From the NCBI GenBank assembly GCA_963815965.1, contig CAWFIT010000013.1, positions 5,265 to 69,264 of the forward strand: a stretch of DNA of 64,000 nt, written 5' to 3'. The notes beneath the pieces were generated by a model. It ran no database searches. It saw only the letters and a program-made list of their open reading frames with translations, and had not been told where the DNA came from. The stretch comes from DASVFB01 sp963815965 (lineage in GTDB: Bacteria; Actinomycetota; Thermoleophilia; Gaiellales; Gaiellaceae). This document shows, piece after piece, positions 50,819 to 59,145 of the stretch. Every line of letters begins with the position of its first letter. Position 1 is the stretch's first letter. The translations under genes and the position numbers were made by a program.

Positions 50819-50892
50819 CGGGACGTAGCTCAGCCTGGTAGAGCGCCGCCTTTGGGAGGCGGAAGCCGTCGGTTCGAATCCGGCCGTCCCGA
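50819..50892 (+). tRNA. tRNA-Pro(UGG)
   Basis: This is a full cloverleaf. The acceptor is CGGGACG with CGTCCCG, discriminator A. The anticodon stem CCGCC/GGCGG encloses loop TTTGGGA (anticodon TGG), and the T-loop is TTCGAAT. No CCA is encoded. It lies 22 nt after the receiver gene. Confidence 0.95.
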
Positions 50893-51621
50893 CTGGCTCA
50901 TGGACGACGGCGGGCGGGATGCGGCCTCGTCCTCGGTGAGGAAGCGCGTGAAGTAGTACGCGAACGCGGCGAAGAAGACGATCGCCTGCTCGGCGGCCAT
51001 CGTCGTCCCCGCGATCTCCTGGTCGAGGATGTGCGAGAGACCCCACACGGTCGGCCGCGCCTCGTAGAACGCGTAGACCGGGTCGGGCAGGAGCGCGAGC
51101 AGCAGCCCAAGCGGGCTCGCGAGCACGAAGGCGGCGAAGAGGTACGCGGCCTTCACGCCCGAGTTCTCACGTCCGTGGATGACCGGCCACCAGAGCGCTG
51201 CGCCGGCAATGAGGTATGTCGCGTGCTCGAGGTGTAGGGCCGAGTGCGGATGGCGCAGCGCGAAGTCGTACGCGCCCGGCGCGTGCCAGACGAAGTACGT
51301 GCCGAGCCAGAGGACGAGCGCGGGAATCATCGGCACGTGGACGCGTCGAGCGAGTTGCGGCGGCAGCGAGAGGACGAGCAACGCGGGTGCCCACTCGGCG
51401 ACCGTGACGTTCTGTAGGAAGTGCGCGGTCAGGAGGTAGTTCAGCGAGAGGGTCTCGACCGGTGTCGCGAACACCGCGACGAGGAGAAGCATCGCGAGCG
51501 CGAAGCAGACGATGCGCCAGCGCTCGACGGGGTGCCGACGGACGACGAGGTAGTACGCGAGCGAAAGCGCGGGCACGAGCGCGTACGCGTCCGATTCCGC
51601 CGGCCACGCGTACGGGTGCAC
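50830..51621 (-). CDS. ctaG: CtaG-like cytochrome c oxidase assembly membrane protein
   Basis: This 263-residue caa3_CtaG-family protein has about seven TM helices (ALSLAYYLVVRR, IVCFALAMLLLVAVFATPVE, MIPALVLWLGTYFVWHAPG, AAYLFAAFVLASPLGLLLALL, AIVFFAAFAYYFTRFL). Conserved features are SLNYLLTAHFLQNVTVAEWAP and LHLEHATYLIAGAALWWPV, with His residues implicated in copper delivery. GTG 51621 follows TAGCGT by 6 nt, so it is leaderless. The last ~20 residues are encoded by the antisense of tRNA-Pro (GRPDSNRRLPPPKGGALPG); the natural stop before that is absent. Confidence 0.88.
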   Translation of the reverse strand: MHPYAWPAESDAYALVPALSLAYYLVVRRHPVERWRIVCFALAMLLLVAVFATPVETLSLNYLLTAHFLQNVTVAEWAPALLVLSLPPQLARRVHVPMIPALVLWLGTYFVWHAPGAYDFALRHPHSALHLEHATYLIAGAALWWPVIHGRENSGVKAAYLFAAFVLASPLGLLLALLPDPVYAFYEARPTVWGLSHILDQEIAGTTMAAEQAIVFFAAFAYYFTRFLTEDEAASRPPSSMSQSGRPDSNRRLPPPKGGALPG

Positions 51622-51627
51622 GGCGCT

Positions 51628-51633
51628 ACGCTA
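51628..51633 (-). promoter_or_regulatory. Leaderless -10 box (TAGCGT) of ctaG
   Basis: On the minus strand TAGCGT, then 6 nt, then the GTG start. It lies only 8 bp from the tRNA-Gly gene on the other strand. Confidence 0.55.
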
Positions 51634-51640
51634 TCGAGGC

Positions 51641-51711
51641 GCGCCCGTGGTGTAGCGGTAACACGAGAGCCTTCCAAGCTCTAATCACCGGTTCGACCCC
51701 GGTCGGGCGCT
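51641..51711 (+). tRNA. tRNA-Gly(UCC)
   Basis: The acceptor is GCGCCCG with CGGGCGC, discriminator T. The anticodon stem AGAGC/GCTCT has loop CTTCCAA (anticodon TCC), and the T-loop is TTCGACC. No CCA is encoded. A coding gene starts 7 nt after its 3' end. Confidence 0.94.
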
Positions 51712-51718
51712 TCTCACC

Positions 51719-52663
51719 TTGCGCATCGCACTGATGATCGAAGGGCAGGAAGGCGTCACCTGGGAGCAGTGGGTCGCGCTCGCACGCACGTGCGAGGAGA
51801 GCGGCGTCGAGGCGCTCTTTCGCTCCGATCACTACATCGGGTTCCACTCGCCGAGCACGAGCGGCTCGCTCGACTGCTGGACGACACTCGCGGCCCTCGC
51901 GGCCGTGACGACGACGCTGCGGCTCGGGTCGCTCGTCTCGCCGGTGACGTTTCGTCACCCGTCGGTGCTCGCAAAGGCAGCCGCGACGGTGGACCACGTC
52001 TCGGGCGGTCGCGTCGAGCTCGGCATCGGCGGCGGCTGGATGGAGCGCGAACACCTCGCCTACGGCTTCTCTTTCCCCGAGATGCGCGTGCGAATGGAGA
52101 TGCTCGTCGAGCAGATCGAGATCGTCCATCGCCAGTGGACAGAGGACAGCTTCGACTTCGACGGGCGTCACTACCGCCTCGAGCGCAGCACCGCGCTGCC
52201 GAAGCCGGTGCAGGACCCCCATCCTCCGCTGATCGTCGGCGGCGCGGCGCGCTCCGGCACGCTAGGCCCCGCCGTGCGCTGGGCCGACGAGTACAACACG
52301 ACCTTCCCGAGCGACGACGAGGTCGTGGAGCGCAGGCGTCGACTGCTCGATGAGTGCGAGCGCCAAGGACGCGAGCCGCTGCGCTTCTCGATCATGACGA
52401 CCTGCATCGTCGGCGCAGATCACGCTGAGTTCACCGAACGCGCACAACGCGTCTACGAGCTCGGAGAGCGCCAGGCGAGCTTCGACGACTGGCTGGCGCG
52501 ACTGCGTCGCGGCGGCATCATCGGCACGGTCGACGAGGTCGCCGAGCGGCTGAAGCGACTCGCGTCGCTCGGCGTCGACGGCGTGATGCTGCAGCACCTG
52601 CGCCACGACGATCTCGAGAGCGTCGCTCTGATCGGCCGCGAGCTCGTCCCTGCAGCAGCATGA
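51719..52663 (+). CDS. LLM-class F420-dependent oxidoreductase
   Basis: This 314-residue luciferase-like TIM-barrel protein has RIALMIEGQEGVTWEQWVAL, ALFRSDHYIG, TLRLGSLVSPVTFRHPSVLA, VSGGRVELGIGGGWMEREH and PHPPLIVGGAARSGTLGPAV. The pattern fits actinobacterial F420- or FMN-dependent members. TTG 51719 lies 7 nt after tRNA-Gly, leaving no room for a promoter or ribosome-binding site, so the mRNA may arise by tRNA processing. It overlaps the next gene by 4 nt. Confidence 0.88.
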   Translation: MRIALMIEGQEGVTWEQWVALARTCEESGVEALFRSDHYIGFHSPSTSGSLDCWTTLAALAAVTTTLRLGSLVSPVTFRHPSVLAKAAATVDHVSGGRVELGIGGGWMEREHLAYGFSFPEMRVRMEMLVEQIEIVHRQWTEDSFDFDGRHYRLERSTALPKPVQDPHPPLIVGGAARSGTLGPAVRWADEYNTTFPSDDEVVERRRRLLDECERQGREPLRFSIMTTCIVGADHAEFTERAQRVYELGERQASFDDWLARLRRGGIIGTVDEVAERLKRLASLGVDGVMLQHLRHDDLESVALIGRELVPAAA

Positions 52664-53124
52664 TCCGCGCGGCGCGCGCCGACGAGGCCGAGACGCTGCT
52701 CGCGATCCAGCGCGGCGCGTGCGTCGCCGCGTTCGCGCACATCTTTCCGCCAGACCTCTATCCCTTCCCGGACGACTTGATCCGGACCGCGTGGGAGGAG
52801 GCGCTCGCCGATCCCAACGTCGAGGTCTTCGTCGCCGAGTCGGCCGGAGAGCCGATCGGCTCTGTGTCGGTCGGCGGCGACTTCCTGCGCACCCTCTACG
52901 TCGTACCGGCGCATTGGCGCACAGGCATCGGCACGGCGCTTCACGACCACGCGCTCGAGCGCCTGCGTGCGCGAGGCTGCGCGCGCGCGAAGCTGTGGAC
53001 GCTCGAGGAGAACTGGAACGCCAGGCGGTACTACGAGAAACGCGACTGGACGCTCACCGAGGAGACGCGGGTCGTTCCGTTCGAGCCCAACCCGATCGAC
53101 GTCCAGTACGAAAAGGAGCTCTAG
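52660..53124 (+). CDS. GNAT-family N-acetyltransferase
   Basis: This 154-residue acetyltransferase starts IRAARADEAETLLAIQRGA. The acetyl-CoA-binding motif A is LRTLYVVPAHWRTGIGTALHDHAL, motif B is KLWTLEENWNARRYYEKRDW, and EVFVAESAGEPIGSVSVGG forms the core beta strands. ATG overlaps the upstream stop (ATGA). Its TAG shares CTAG with the convergent cyclophilin gene. Acceptor substrate is unknown. Confidence 0.9.
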   Translation: MIRAARADEAETLLAIQRGACVAAFAHIFPPDLYPFPDDLIRTAWEEALADPNVEVFVAESAGEPIGSVSVGGDFLRTLYVVPAHWRTGIGTALHDHALERLRARGCARAKLWTLEENWNARRYYEKRDWTLTEETRVVPFEPNPIDVQYEKEL

Positions 53125-53576
53125 AAGAGCTCGACGCGCTCGATCGTGACGTCCTGGTGCGGCTTGTCGCGCGAGTCACGGTCGACGTCCGAGATCGCAT
53201 CGACGGCGTCCATGCCTTCGGTCACGCGGCCGAACACGGTGTGCTTCCCGTCGAGCCATGGGCATGCATCGGCCGTGACGATGAAGAACTGGGAGCCGTT
53301 CGTGTTCGGCCCCGAGTTCGCCATCGCGAGCGCACCGCGCTCGACGCTGCGGTCGTTGAACTCGTCCTCGAAGGTGTAGCCAGGCCCGCCCGAGCCTGTC
53401 CCGGTCGGGTCTCCGCCCTGGATCATGAAGTCGGGGATGACGCGGTGGAAGATGACGCCGTTGTAGAAGCCATCCTCGGCGAGCTTCTTGAAGTTCGCCA
53501 CGGTCTTCGGCGCGTGGTCGTCGAACAGCTCGACGCCGATGGCGCCCATGCTCGTGTGGAGTGTCGCCTGGCTCAT
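53121..53576 (-). CDS. Cyclophilin-type peptidyl-prolyl cis-trans isomerase
   Basis: This 151-residue cytoplasmic cyclophilin has VELFDDHAPKTVANFKKLAE, the active-site FHRVIPDFMIQGGDPTGTGSG, FEDEFNDRSVERGALAMANSGP, NTNGSQFFIVTADACPWLDG and HTVFGRVTEGMDAVD. The catalytic Arg (FHRV) and the Gln/Phe positions are all present, so it should be active. It overlaps the upstream gene (ATGA) on the same strand and the convergent GNAT gene within CTAG. Confidence 0.95.
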   Translation of the reverse strand: MSQATLHTSMGAIGVELFDDHAPKTVANFKKLAEDGFYNGVIFHRVIPDFMIQGGDPTGTGSGGPGYTFEDEFNDRSVERGALAMANSGPNTNGSQFFIVTADACPWLDGKHTVFGRVTEGMDAVDAISDVDRDSRDKPHQDVTIERVELF

Positions 53577-53866
53577 CGGAGTCGGTCAGCGTACTGCTCG
53601 AGCGCAGCCGCTGTCGGCTCGATGCGACCGGACTGCAGGCCCTCGACGAGCTCGCGCGAGAGCTCCGCCGCCTCGTCCTCCTGGTCGGGATCGAGCACCG
53701 TGTTCAGCGCCGCCACGGCGAACCTGCCGATTCGCAGCTCGACGACGACCGTCTCCTCTTCGGAGGCCGGGATGTAGCCGTCGTTCGCCATGCCCACGCG
53801 GAGCAGTGCCGTCCGGCCGTCGGGGAGCGTCAATTCGTGCTCGATCGCGCCGCTCCGGAGGGACAC
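53573..53866 (-). CDS. Conserved hypothetical protein
   Basis: This 97-residue protein contains HELTLPDGRTALLRVGMAND, EETVVVELRIGRFAVAALN and ELSRELVEGLQSGRIEPTAA. It looks like a small beta-rich fold with a helical C-terminus and no signal. GTG 53866 follows TACGCT by 7 nt, so it is probably leaderless. It overlaps the cyclophilin start by 4 nt, so the two are coupled. Family is not recognised. Confidence 0.72.
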   Translation of the reverse strand: MSLRSGAIEHELTLPDGRTALLRVGMANDGYIPASEEETVVVELRIGRFAVAALNTVLDPDQEDEAAELSRELVEGLQSGRIEPTAAALEQYADRLR

Positions 53867-53902
53867 GGAACCAAGCGTAGAGGAACGTCCGGTGCGTCGA
53901 GG

Positions 53903-54979
53903 ATGCTCTTATCGGTGCCCGAGCGCGTCATCCGTTTCCGCGTGCGCACGATCCTCGCGATCTTCGGGCTTGCGATCGCGGTGTGGTCGTTGCTCCACCT
54001 CGTGTCGATCGCGCGACACGTGATCGTCTGGATCTTGATCGCGCTCTTCCTCGCGCTCGCGATCAACCCGCTGGTCGAGGTGCTGGAGCGACGTGGTCTC
54101 GGCCGCGGGGTTGCGGCGTCGGTGGCGCTCGTGATCGTGCTCCTCGGCGTCGCCGGTGTGGCAGCACTGTTCGTTCCGACTCTCGTCGACAACGTGAACA
54201 AGTTCGTCGACGCCGTTCCGGGTTACATCGACGACGTGACGAAGGGTAGGGGCCGGTTCGGCTTTCTCGAGACGAAGTACCACGTCGTCGAGAAAGTCAG
54301 GGAGCAGATAAACAACGGTGGCGCAAAGCGTCTGCTGGGATTGTCCGGGGCTGCCGTCTCGATAACCAAAGGCGTGGTCAACATCGTCCTCGGGACGATC
54401 ACGATCACCTTTCTCACCTTCTTCATGCTGGTGGAAGGCCCGGTCTGGGTCGAGCGAATCTACGGTCTCATGTCGGCGGAGTCGCAGCCGCGCTGGCGTC
54501 GCGTCGGACGCGACATCTACCGGCAAATCGGCGGCTACGTGACGGGCAATCTGCTCATCAGTCTCATCGCCGGCACACTCACGACCTTCGTGCTGCTTGC
54601 GCTCGGTGTTCCCTTTGCGGTCGCGCTGGGGCTGATCGTCGCGATCCTCGACTTGGTCCCGCTCGCCGGAGCGACGATCGCGGCGATCATCATCGCGTCC
54701 GTCGCGTTCCTGCACTCGATCCCTGCAGGAATCATCGTCGTGGTCTTCTTCGTCGTCTACCAGCAGGTCGAGAACCACGTACTGCAGCCGCTCGTGTACC
54801 ACCGGACGGTTGCGCTCTCGCCGCTCGTGATTCTGATCTCCGTGCTGATCGGCGCCGAGGTCGCGGGCGTTCTCGGGGCACTCGGGGCGATTCCGGCCGC
54901 CGGCGCAGTCCAGGTCATCATCGCCGACTACCTGCGCGAACGCCGCGAGCGGAAGGACGCCAGACCGGCGATTACTTAA
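53903..54979 (+). CDS. AI-2E family (PerM/TqsA-like) membrane permease
   Basis: This 358-residue protein has about seven TM helices: VRTILAIFGLAIAVWSLLHL, IVWILIALFLALAINPLVEVL, ASVALVIVLLGVAGVAALFV, ITITFLTFFMLVEGP, LLISLIAGTLTTFVLLALGV, ALGLIVAILDLVPLAGATIAA and IPAGIIVVVFFVVYQQVENHV. The QQVENHVLQPLVYHRTVALSPL segment is the hallmark of the family. Start ATG 53903 or GTG 53915. Its TAA overlaps the convergent stop within TTAA. Substrate is unknown; the family exports various small molecules or ions. Confidence 0.9.
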   Translation: MLLSVPERVIRFRVRTILAIFGLAIAVWSLLHLVSIARHVIVWILIALFLALAINPLVEVLERRGLGRGVAASVALVIVLLGVAGVAALFVPTLVDNVNKFVDAVPGYIDDVTKGRGRFGFLETKYHVVEKVREQINNGGAKRLLGLSGAAVSITKGVVNIVLGTITITFLTFFMLVEGPVWVERIYGLMSAESQPRWRRVGRDIYRQIGGYVTGNLLISLIAGTLTTFVLLALGVPFAVALGLIVAILDLVPLAGATIAAIIIASVAFLHSIPAGIIVVVFFVVYQQVENHVLQPLVYHRTVALSPLVILISVLIGAEVAGVLGALGAIPAAGAVQVIIADYLRERRERKDARPAIT

Positions 54980-55659
54980 GCATCTGCTGGTTTTCTGAAC
55001 GGGACATGCCCGATGGCGCCGCTCAGAGCCAGGATGAGAAAGCCGATCCCGCTGAGCAGTAGGGCGATACCAACGACGATCCCGAACAGGGAGATTTGGC
55101 TGCCCGCGTAGGCGAGGTTGAGCGCTGTCGTGAGCGACGTCTCGGTGATCCAGAGGTCGCGCGCCCCGTTAGAAACGGGCTGTCCGGTCTGGGGGTCGGT
55201 CTGCGCGGACTCAGGGTCGTTCGTACCTCCGTTGAAGTCCGTGGACTGCACGGGAGCGTCGGGCTTCGCTGCGTACCTGCCCATCTGGGAGTAAGTGAGG
55301 CCGCTGCTCGCTGCGAGTGCGTGGATCCGCATGTACCTGCCGAAGCAGAGCGCTGAGTCGCCGTCGTCGACCGGCTCGCCTGCGACCGAGCAGCTTGGCG
55401 CTTCAACCGTCGTGAACGTCGAGGCGGGGACATTGGCCTTCTTCTGCGCCGCCGCGATCTTCTGCTGCTCGCCCTGGATTGCCTTGACCTCGGGTTCGAT
55501 CCCGCTCGGAGTCATGTCGGGAGTGCCGGAGATGAACTCCTGGCTCAGGTTGGAGTTCACGGTGTTGCCGCCCTTGATGCCCAGCACGGTCGCCGCGACG
55601 CCGAAACCGATCAAGACCAACCCCGCGGCGATTCCCCCGATCTGCAGCGCCTTCTTCAT
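54976..55659 (-). CDS. Membrane protein with large extracytoplasmic loop, unknown function
   Basis: This 227-residue protein has two TM helices, one near each end (IGGIAAGLVLIGFGVAATVLG at 8-28 and ISLFGIVVGIALLLSGIGFL near 195). Between them lies a ~165-residue loop with two Cys (APSCSVAGE and SALCFGRYMRI) and TYSQMGRYAAKPDAPV, DLWITETSLTTALNLAY. AAGGAGGGGA precedes the ATG. I do not recognise a characterised family. The topology suggests an outward-facing domain between two anchors. Confidence 0.78.
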   Translation of the reverse strand: MKKALQIGGIAAGLVLIGFGVAATVLGIKGGNTVNSNLSQEFISGTPDMTPSGIEPEVKAIQGEQQKIAAAQKKANVPASTFTTVEAPSCSVAGEPVDDGDSALCFGRYMRIHALAASSGLTYSQMGRYAAKPDAPVQSTDFNGGTNDPESAQTDPQTGQPVSNGARDLWITETSLTTALNLAYAGSQISLFGIVVGIALLLSGIGFLILALSGAIGHVPFRKPADA

Positions 55660-55792
55660 CGTCGTCCCCTCCTTGGCCCTCGGTGTTACGCCAGTTTGGT
55701 CGAGTCTAAGCGTCCGCCTAGGTCCCTAGCGGCCGTCGACGCGTCGTGAAGTCGGCTGGCGTGACGGAAAGACTTTGCCGCCGGAACCGCTA

Positions 55793-55833
55793 ACGCGCCG
55801 GGCAGGATTCGAACCTGCGACCCGCGGCTTAGA
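55793..55833. repeat. Attachment-site repeat (attR), fragment of tRNA-Arg
   Basis: This 41-bp segment is identical to 59105-59145, the 3' half of tRNA-Arg(UCU) from the anticodon to one base beyond its end. After one mismatch six further bases match. The upstream half of the tRNA is missing here. It marks the distal end of an integrated element. Confidence 0.85.
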
Positions 55834-56095
55834 CGGCCGCTAAGCAGTCTTTCAATTCCCCTGGTAGACCGCGGGTTTTAGGCTGTCGCTTAAGAACGTG
55901 CGTGACCTCCTGCGCGTCGCGCAAACCCCGAGCGCGCCAGCGATCCATTGCCTCTTCGACCGCCTCCCATCGTTCGAGCGTCGCGAGCGCGAGATCCGAC
56001 CGCAACGGCAGGGCGTCCCAGCTCTCCCCGGCGGCGAGCGCATGAAGAGCGGCCTCGACTCGCAACGCGTCAGTCTCAGTGAGAACGCGCGACAA
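55829..56095 (-). CDS. Hypothetical protein at the element edge (weak)
   Basis: This is a possible 88-residue product from TTG 56095. The body has coding character (VLTETDALRVEAALHALAAG, LERWEAVEEAMDRWRARGLR), suggesting a helical protein. The stop lies inside the attR repeat, so its last residues come from the tRNA fragment. The start is uncertain. The 56096-56665 stretch beyond holds nothing I can support. Confidence 0.35.
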   Translation of the reverse strand: MSRVLTETDALRVEAALHALAAGESWDALPLRSDLALATLERWEAVEEAMDRWRARGLRDAQEVTHVLKRQPKTRGLPGELKDCLAAV

Positions 56096-56665
56096 CTCTG
56101 TCGCGTGGTGCCGGCTTCGTTTGCGACCGCGGCGAGCGAGAGGCCCTCGTAGCCGAACGGTCGGACAGAGTCCAACGGGAACCGTGCGTGTACGCCTGAC
56201 TCCGGCTCGGAGTGAGGGGTGACAGCTGCTAACCGACCTATACTCATGTCCAGTTGAGGACAGTGACCGAAGCGCGGGTCGGAGAGCCGCGACGCTCTCT
56301 GTGGCTCGTAAATCAATTTGCGGCACATGGACTCGAATGTCGATGACGGGTTCGGTGCTGCGTCGGCGCGACCTCGCCATGACGGTGCCGTTGTTGATCC
56401 TCGAAGCGCTGGGACGAGATCAGATGCTGGTGAGGAGAAGCTGGTCCGTCGGCTCGCCCAGCCGCAACGGTGGCGTCGCCGGGTCCGGCCTTCGTCTGTG
56501 CGCGCAACGGTCGGCGTGCACACTTCGGTGATGCCGATGCGTCGTGGATCGGAGGAGAATCAGGCGTCCGCTGTGCTCGCTGGCGGCGCCTTGGAACGCC
56601 CGGAGGAGTTCGGTTCCGGGCTCCGCCCTCGCCTCGACCGTATCGAGACTCATGCCGAGGACGAC

Positions 56666-57505
56666 TTGGACTCGGACCCGATCAGCCCTGAGTTGATCCT
56701 CGTATCCTCGCCCGAGGTCGCGCGCGAGGCCCGTGAGCGGTTGCCCGTCTTCCCTTCAAGTCGCCCTCCCTACGACGACAGGAGCGTCGTTGTCTCGCGG
56801 GCGCCGCCCGCGCTCTCAGAGCTTCGAGCAGCGGTTCCGGTCGCTTTACCCGAGACAGCGGTCACCCCGCGCAGAAGGACACGATGGTGGGCGGCAGCGG
56901 CTGCTATCGCCGTCGCGGCATCGGTGACTGGGGTAGTGATCAGGGAACGTCACGTCGCACGGGCCTCAAAGGTTCCCGCGCCGTTAAAGACGACGCTGCA
57001 CGAGGCCAGCGGGACAGGGGCAACGACGCCGAACAGTCCCATCCGCTCCCAGAGCCCTTCACCGGCCAAACCGGGCCGCTCGAAAGCGGCCACAGCCAGC
57101 CGCGCTGCATCCCCCGGGGAGACGCCGGCCGCGACCGCAAGAACCACGACCACTTCGCCCGCGGTCGAGGGTAGCCAAACTGCTTCGCCTCGAACCAAGC
57201 CCCGACCGCCGGCTCGAGCCAGACCCTCATCGCCGCCGTCAGAGGCGGCGCCGGCCTTCGTCCCCTCCCGCGTGTTCGGATGGCCGGCCGATACCGAAGC
57301 GAACAGCTACCTCATCCGCTTCTTCAGGGACGGCGCCAAAGTGTACGAAACGCGTTCGACGAAACCACGCCTTACGCTTCCGCCCAGCTTCCGATTCGTC
57401 GCAGGCCATTATCGCTGGGAAGTCCTGCCAGTTCTCGGGTCGGCCCCAAACCTGCGCTACGGCGCGCCCATCGTTGAGTCGGCGTTCGTTGTCGCCGGCG
57501 GCTAG
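56666..57505 (+). CDS. Single-TM protein with Pro/Ser/Thr-rich linker, element-borne
   Basis: This protein of about 279 residues starts at TTG 56666, but the frame is open upstream from 56318 and the start is uncertain. The N-terminus is DPISPELILVSSPEVAREAR, followed by one TM helix (WWAAAAAIAVAASVTGVVI). A ~90-residue Ser/Thr/Pro/Arg-rich linker leads to a C-terminal beta-domain (FGWPADTEANSYLIRFFRDG, LTLPPSFRFVAGHYRWEVLP). The C-terminal part resembles fibronectin-like domains of proteins often seen next to integrases in Thermoleophilia, from memory only. Function is unknown. Confidence 0.65.
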   Translation: MDSDPISPELILVSSPEVAREARERLPVFPSSRPPYDDRSVVVSRAPPALSELRAAVPVALPETAVTPRRRTRWWAAAAAIAVAASVTGVVIRERHVARASKVPAPLKTTLHEASGTGATTPNSPIRSQSPSPAKPGRSKAATASRAASPGETPAATARTTTTSPAVEGSQTASPRTKPRPPARARPSSPPSEAAPAFVPSRVFGWPADTEANSYLIRFFRDGAKVYETRSTKPRLTLPPSFRFVAGHYRWEVLPVLGSAPNLRYGAPIVESAFVVAGG

Positions 57506-58186
57506 CGTGGGCATCACCGGCTTAGCCCGACAACCCGGTCTCCTTGGGGAGCTGAGACTAAAGCGCGAGGAGAGCCCTTCCCCGCTCGCGGTTCGCGTCT
57601 ACACCATGGCCGAGCTCGACGCGATCGGTGCGGAGCTCCCGGACACGTATCGGACGATGCCGATGTTCGTCGCCGCGACCGGGCTGCGGCCCGAGGAGTG
57701 GGCGCCATTGGAGCGCCGCGACGTCGACCGTCGCGCAGGGCTACTGACCGTGCGTCGCACCGTCAGCGACGGCGAGGTTGTCGAGCTCGGAAGACGAGCG
57801 CGAGCCTCCGCCAGGTGCCGCTGTCGCGGCGCGCCGCGACAGCGCTCGACGCGTTGCCGCCGAGGCTCGACACGCCGCTCTTGTGGCCTGCGCCCGCCGG
57901 CGGGCTGTTGCGGCTCGACAACTTCCGCCGTCGCGATTGGGGCCCGGCCGTCGAAGCCTCCGGGATCGCGAGACCTGCGCGCATCTACGACCTGCGCTCG
58001 ACGTTCGCATCGAACGCATTGGCCGCCGGTGTCACCATCTTCGAGCTCGCGAGGGTGATGGGCACCTCGGTGACGATGATCGAGAGGTCGTACGGCACGT
58101 TGATCGGCGGCGCACACGCCGGGATCGCGAGCAGGCTCGACGCGCTCGAGGCGCAGTTCGCCGAAGTCCACGCGGACGAGCGATGA
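57474..58186 (+). pseudogene. Tyrosine recombinase/integrase, truncated and frameshifted
   Basis: The C-terminal catalytic domain of a phage-type integrase is readable in two frames. The first is VYTMAELDAIGAELPDTYRT and VAATGLRPEEWAPLERRDVD with catalytic Arg. After a break near 57795 the second gives SLRQVPLSRRAATAL, IYDLRSTFASNALAAG (the HxxR box reads Y-x-x-R) and VTMIERSYGTLIGG with the nucleophile Tyr. The N-terminal DNA-binding domains are absent, with only ~40 unclear residues before the core. It sits inside the att-flanked element and is presumably what integrated it. Total readable length is about 230 residues. Confidence 0.75.
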
Positions 58187-58277
58187 GTACCTGCGCCGTC
58201 TGCGGAGCGTGAGGTCCCGGTCGACAGACCGCGGCCACACGTGGAGCGAGGCTGGCTGCGGCTGCCGACGCCGGGGG

Positions 58278-58865
58278 TCAGTCCGTCATCTTGATCGGCT
58301 TCGAGCTCGCCGTGAGTTCGACGGGATCGCCGTTGAGCGTGCCGTGCACGGTGTAGTTGAAGACGTACGTGCCGTTCAGCTCGCCGACGCCGTGGTCCCA
58401 GCCCGCGAAGAGCACCGCGGCCTGCTCGCCCGGAACGACCGCCGGGGTGCCGATGATGGTGCATGGGCTGGTGTCAGGCGGCGGAGTGCATTTCAGCGTC
58501 ATGGGCCAGTGATCCGCCCAGCTCCGCGGGTACTCGTTCGGCGGCGGGTAGTACGTGTCGCTCACGTACGGCTGGCCGTCGACGAAGACGTGCTGCTCGA
58601 CGCTGTTGACGATGAACGCGTTGTGAAGCGTGTCCCGGCTGTCGAACTGGCCGTCGTTCGCGTCGACGATCCGGTTCCCATTCGAGACGTAGATGAAGTT
58701 CCAAACCAAGTTGCCCGTCGCGCAGACGTTGGCGGGACACGTGGTCAGCGGCCCGCCTGTGCTCTCCGTGACGAATGCCTTCAATCCGTTGTTGACGCTT
58801 CCTTCCAACGCTGCCGGCACGACCGCCAGAGCGACCGCAGCGACGCCGAGGAACGCCGAGCGCAC
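58278..58865 (-). CDS. Secreted hypothetical protein, element-borne
   Basis: This 195-residue protein has a signal peptide (FLGVAAVALAVVPAALEG). The mature part contains four Cys, in TTCPANVCATGNLVWNFIYV, LKCTPPPDTSPCTIIG. The C-terminal beta segment is GTYVFNYTVHGTLNGDPVEL. It looks like a small disulfide-bonded beta-sandwich. It is the only plausible cargo of the integrative element with an extracellular destination. I recognise no family. Confidence 0.72.
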   Translation of the reverse strand: MRSAFLGVAAVALAVVPAALEGSVNNGLKAFVTESTGGPLTTCPANVCATGNLVWNFIYVSNGNRIVDANDGQFDSRDTLHNAFIVNSVEQHVFVDGQPYVSDTYYPPPNEYPRSWADHWPMTLKCTPPPDTSPCTIIGTPAVVPGEQAAVLFAGWDHGVGELNGTYVFNYTVHGTLNGDPVELTASSKPIKMTD

Positions 58866-59104
58866 GGCGCACGCGTGGATGCCCTCTAGACATCTTTTTA
58901 CCCCTTCCTCCCCTGATGAAGTACTCGATTCGCTTTATCGCCTCTCGGCCCGAGTTGTCACGGGGCCGCGAGACGCACTCGCACCAGCACCTCGCCCGCG
59001 TGCGCGACCTTCGCTGACGTTTAGGGCACTACTGGGGCACGGCGTTTGACAACGAATACGTTGTCAACGAGTCGGAAAGCGGCGGTATGCAGCGGAGACA
59101 CGAG

Positions 59105-59145
59105 ACGCGCCGGGCAGGATTCGAACCTGCGACCCGCGGCTTAGA
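59105..59145. repeat. Attachment-site repeat (attL) within tRNA-Arg
   Basis: This is the 41-bp direct repeat partner of 55793-55833. It covers the tRNA 3' half from the anticodon triplet to one base past the discriminator. Confidence 0.85.

Larger units (their letters stand above)
55793..59145. mobile_element. Small integrative element in tRNA-Arg(UCU)
   Basis: A 3.35-kb block is flanked by 41-bp direct repeats derived from the tRNA-Arg 3' half and contains a tyrosine-recombinase remnant (57474-58186). It also holds two proteins of unknown function and a weak ORF ending in the att site. The intact tRNA lies at the right end. The recombinase lacks its N-terminal domain and has a frame break, so the element is probably immobile now. 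Confidence 0.75.

Noticed and set aside
55793..55870. A second complete tRNA at the left end of the element
   Set aside because: Only the 3' half matches; the 5' acceptor and D-arm are absent, so it is an att fragment, not a gene.
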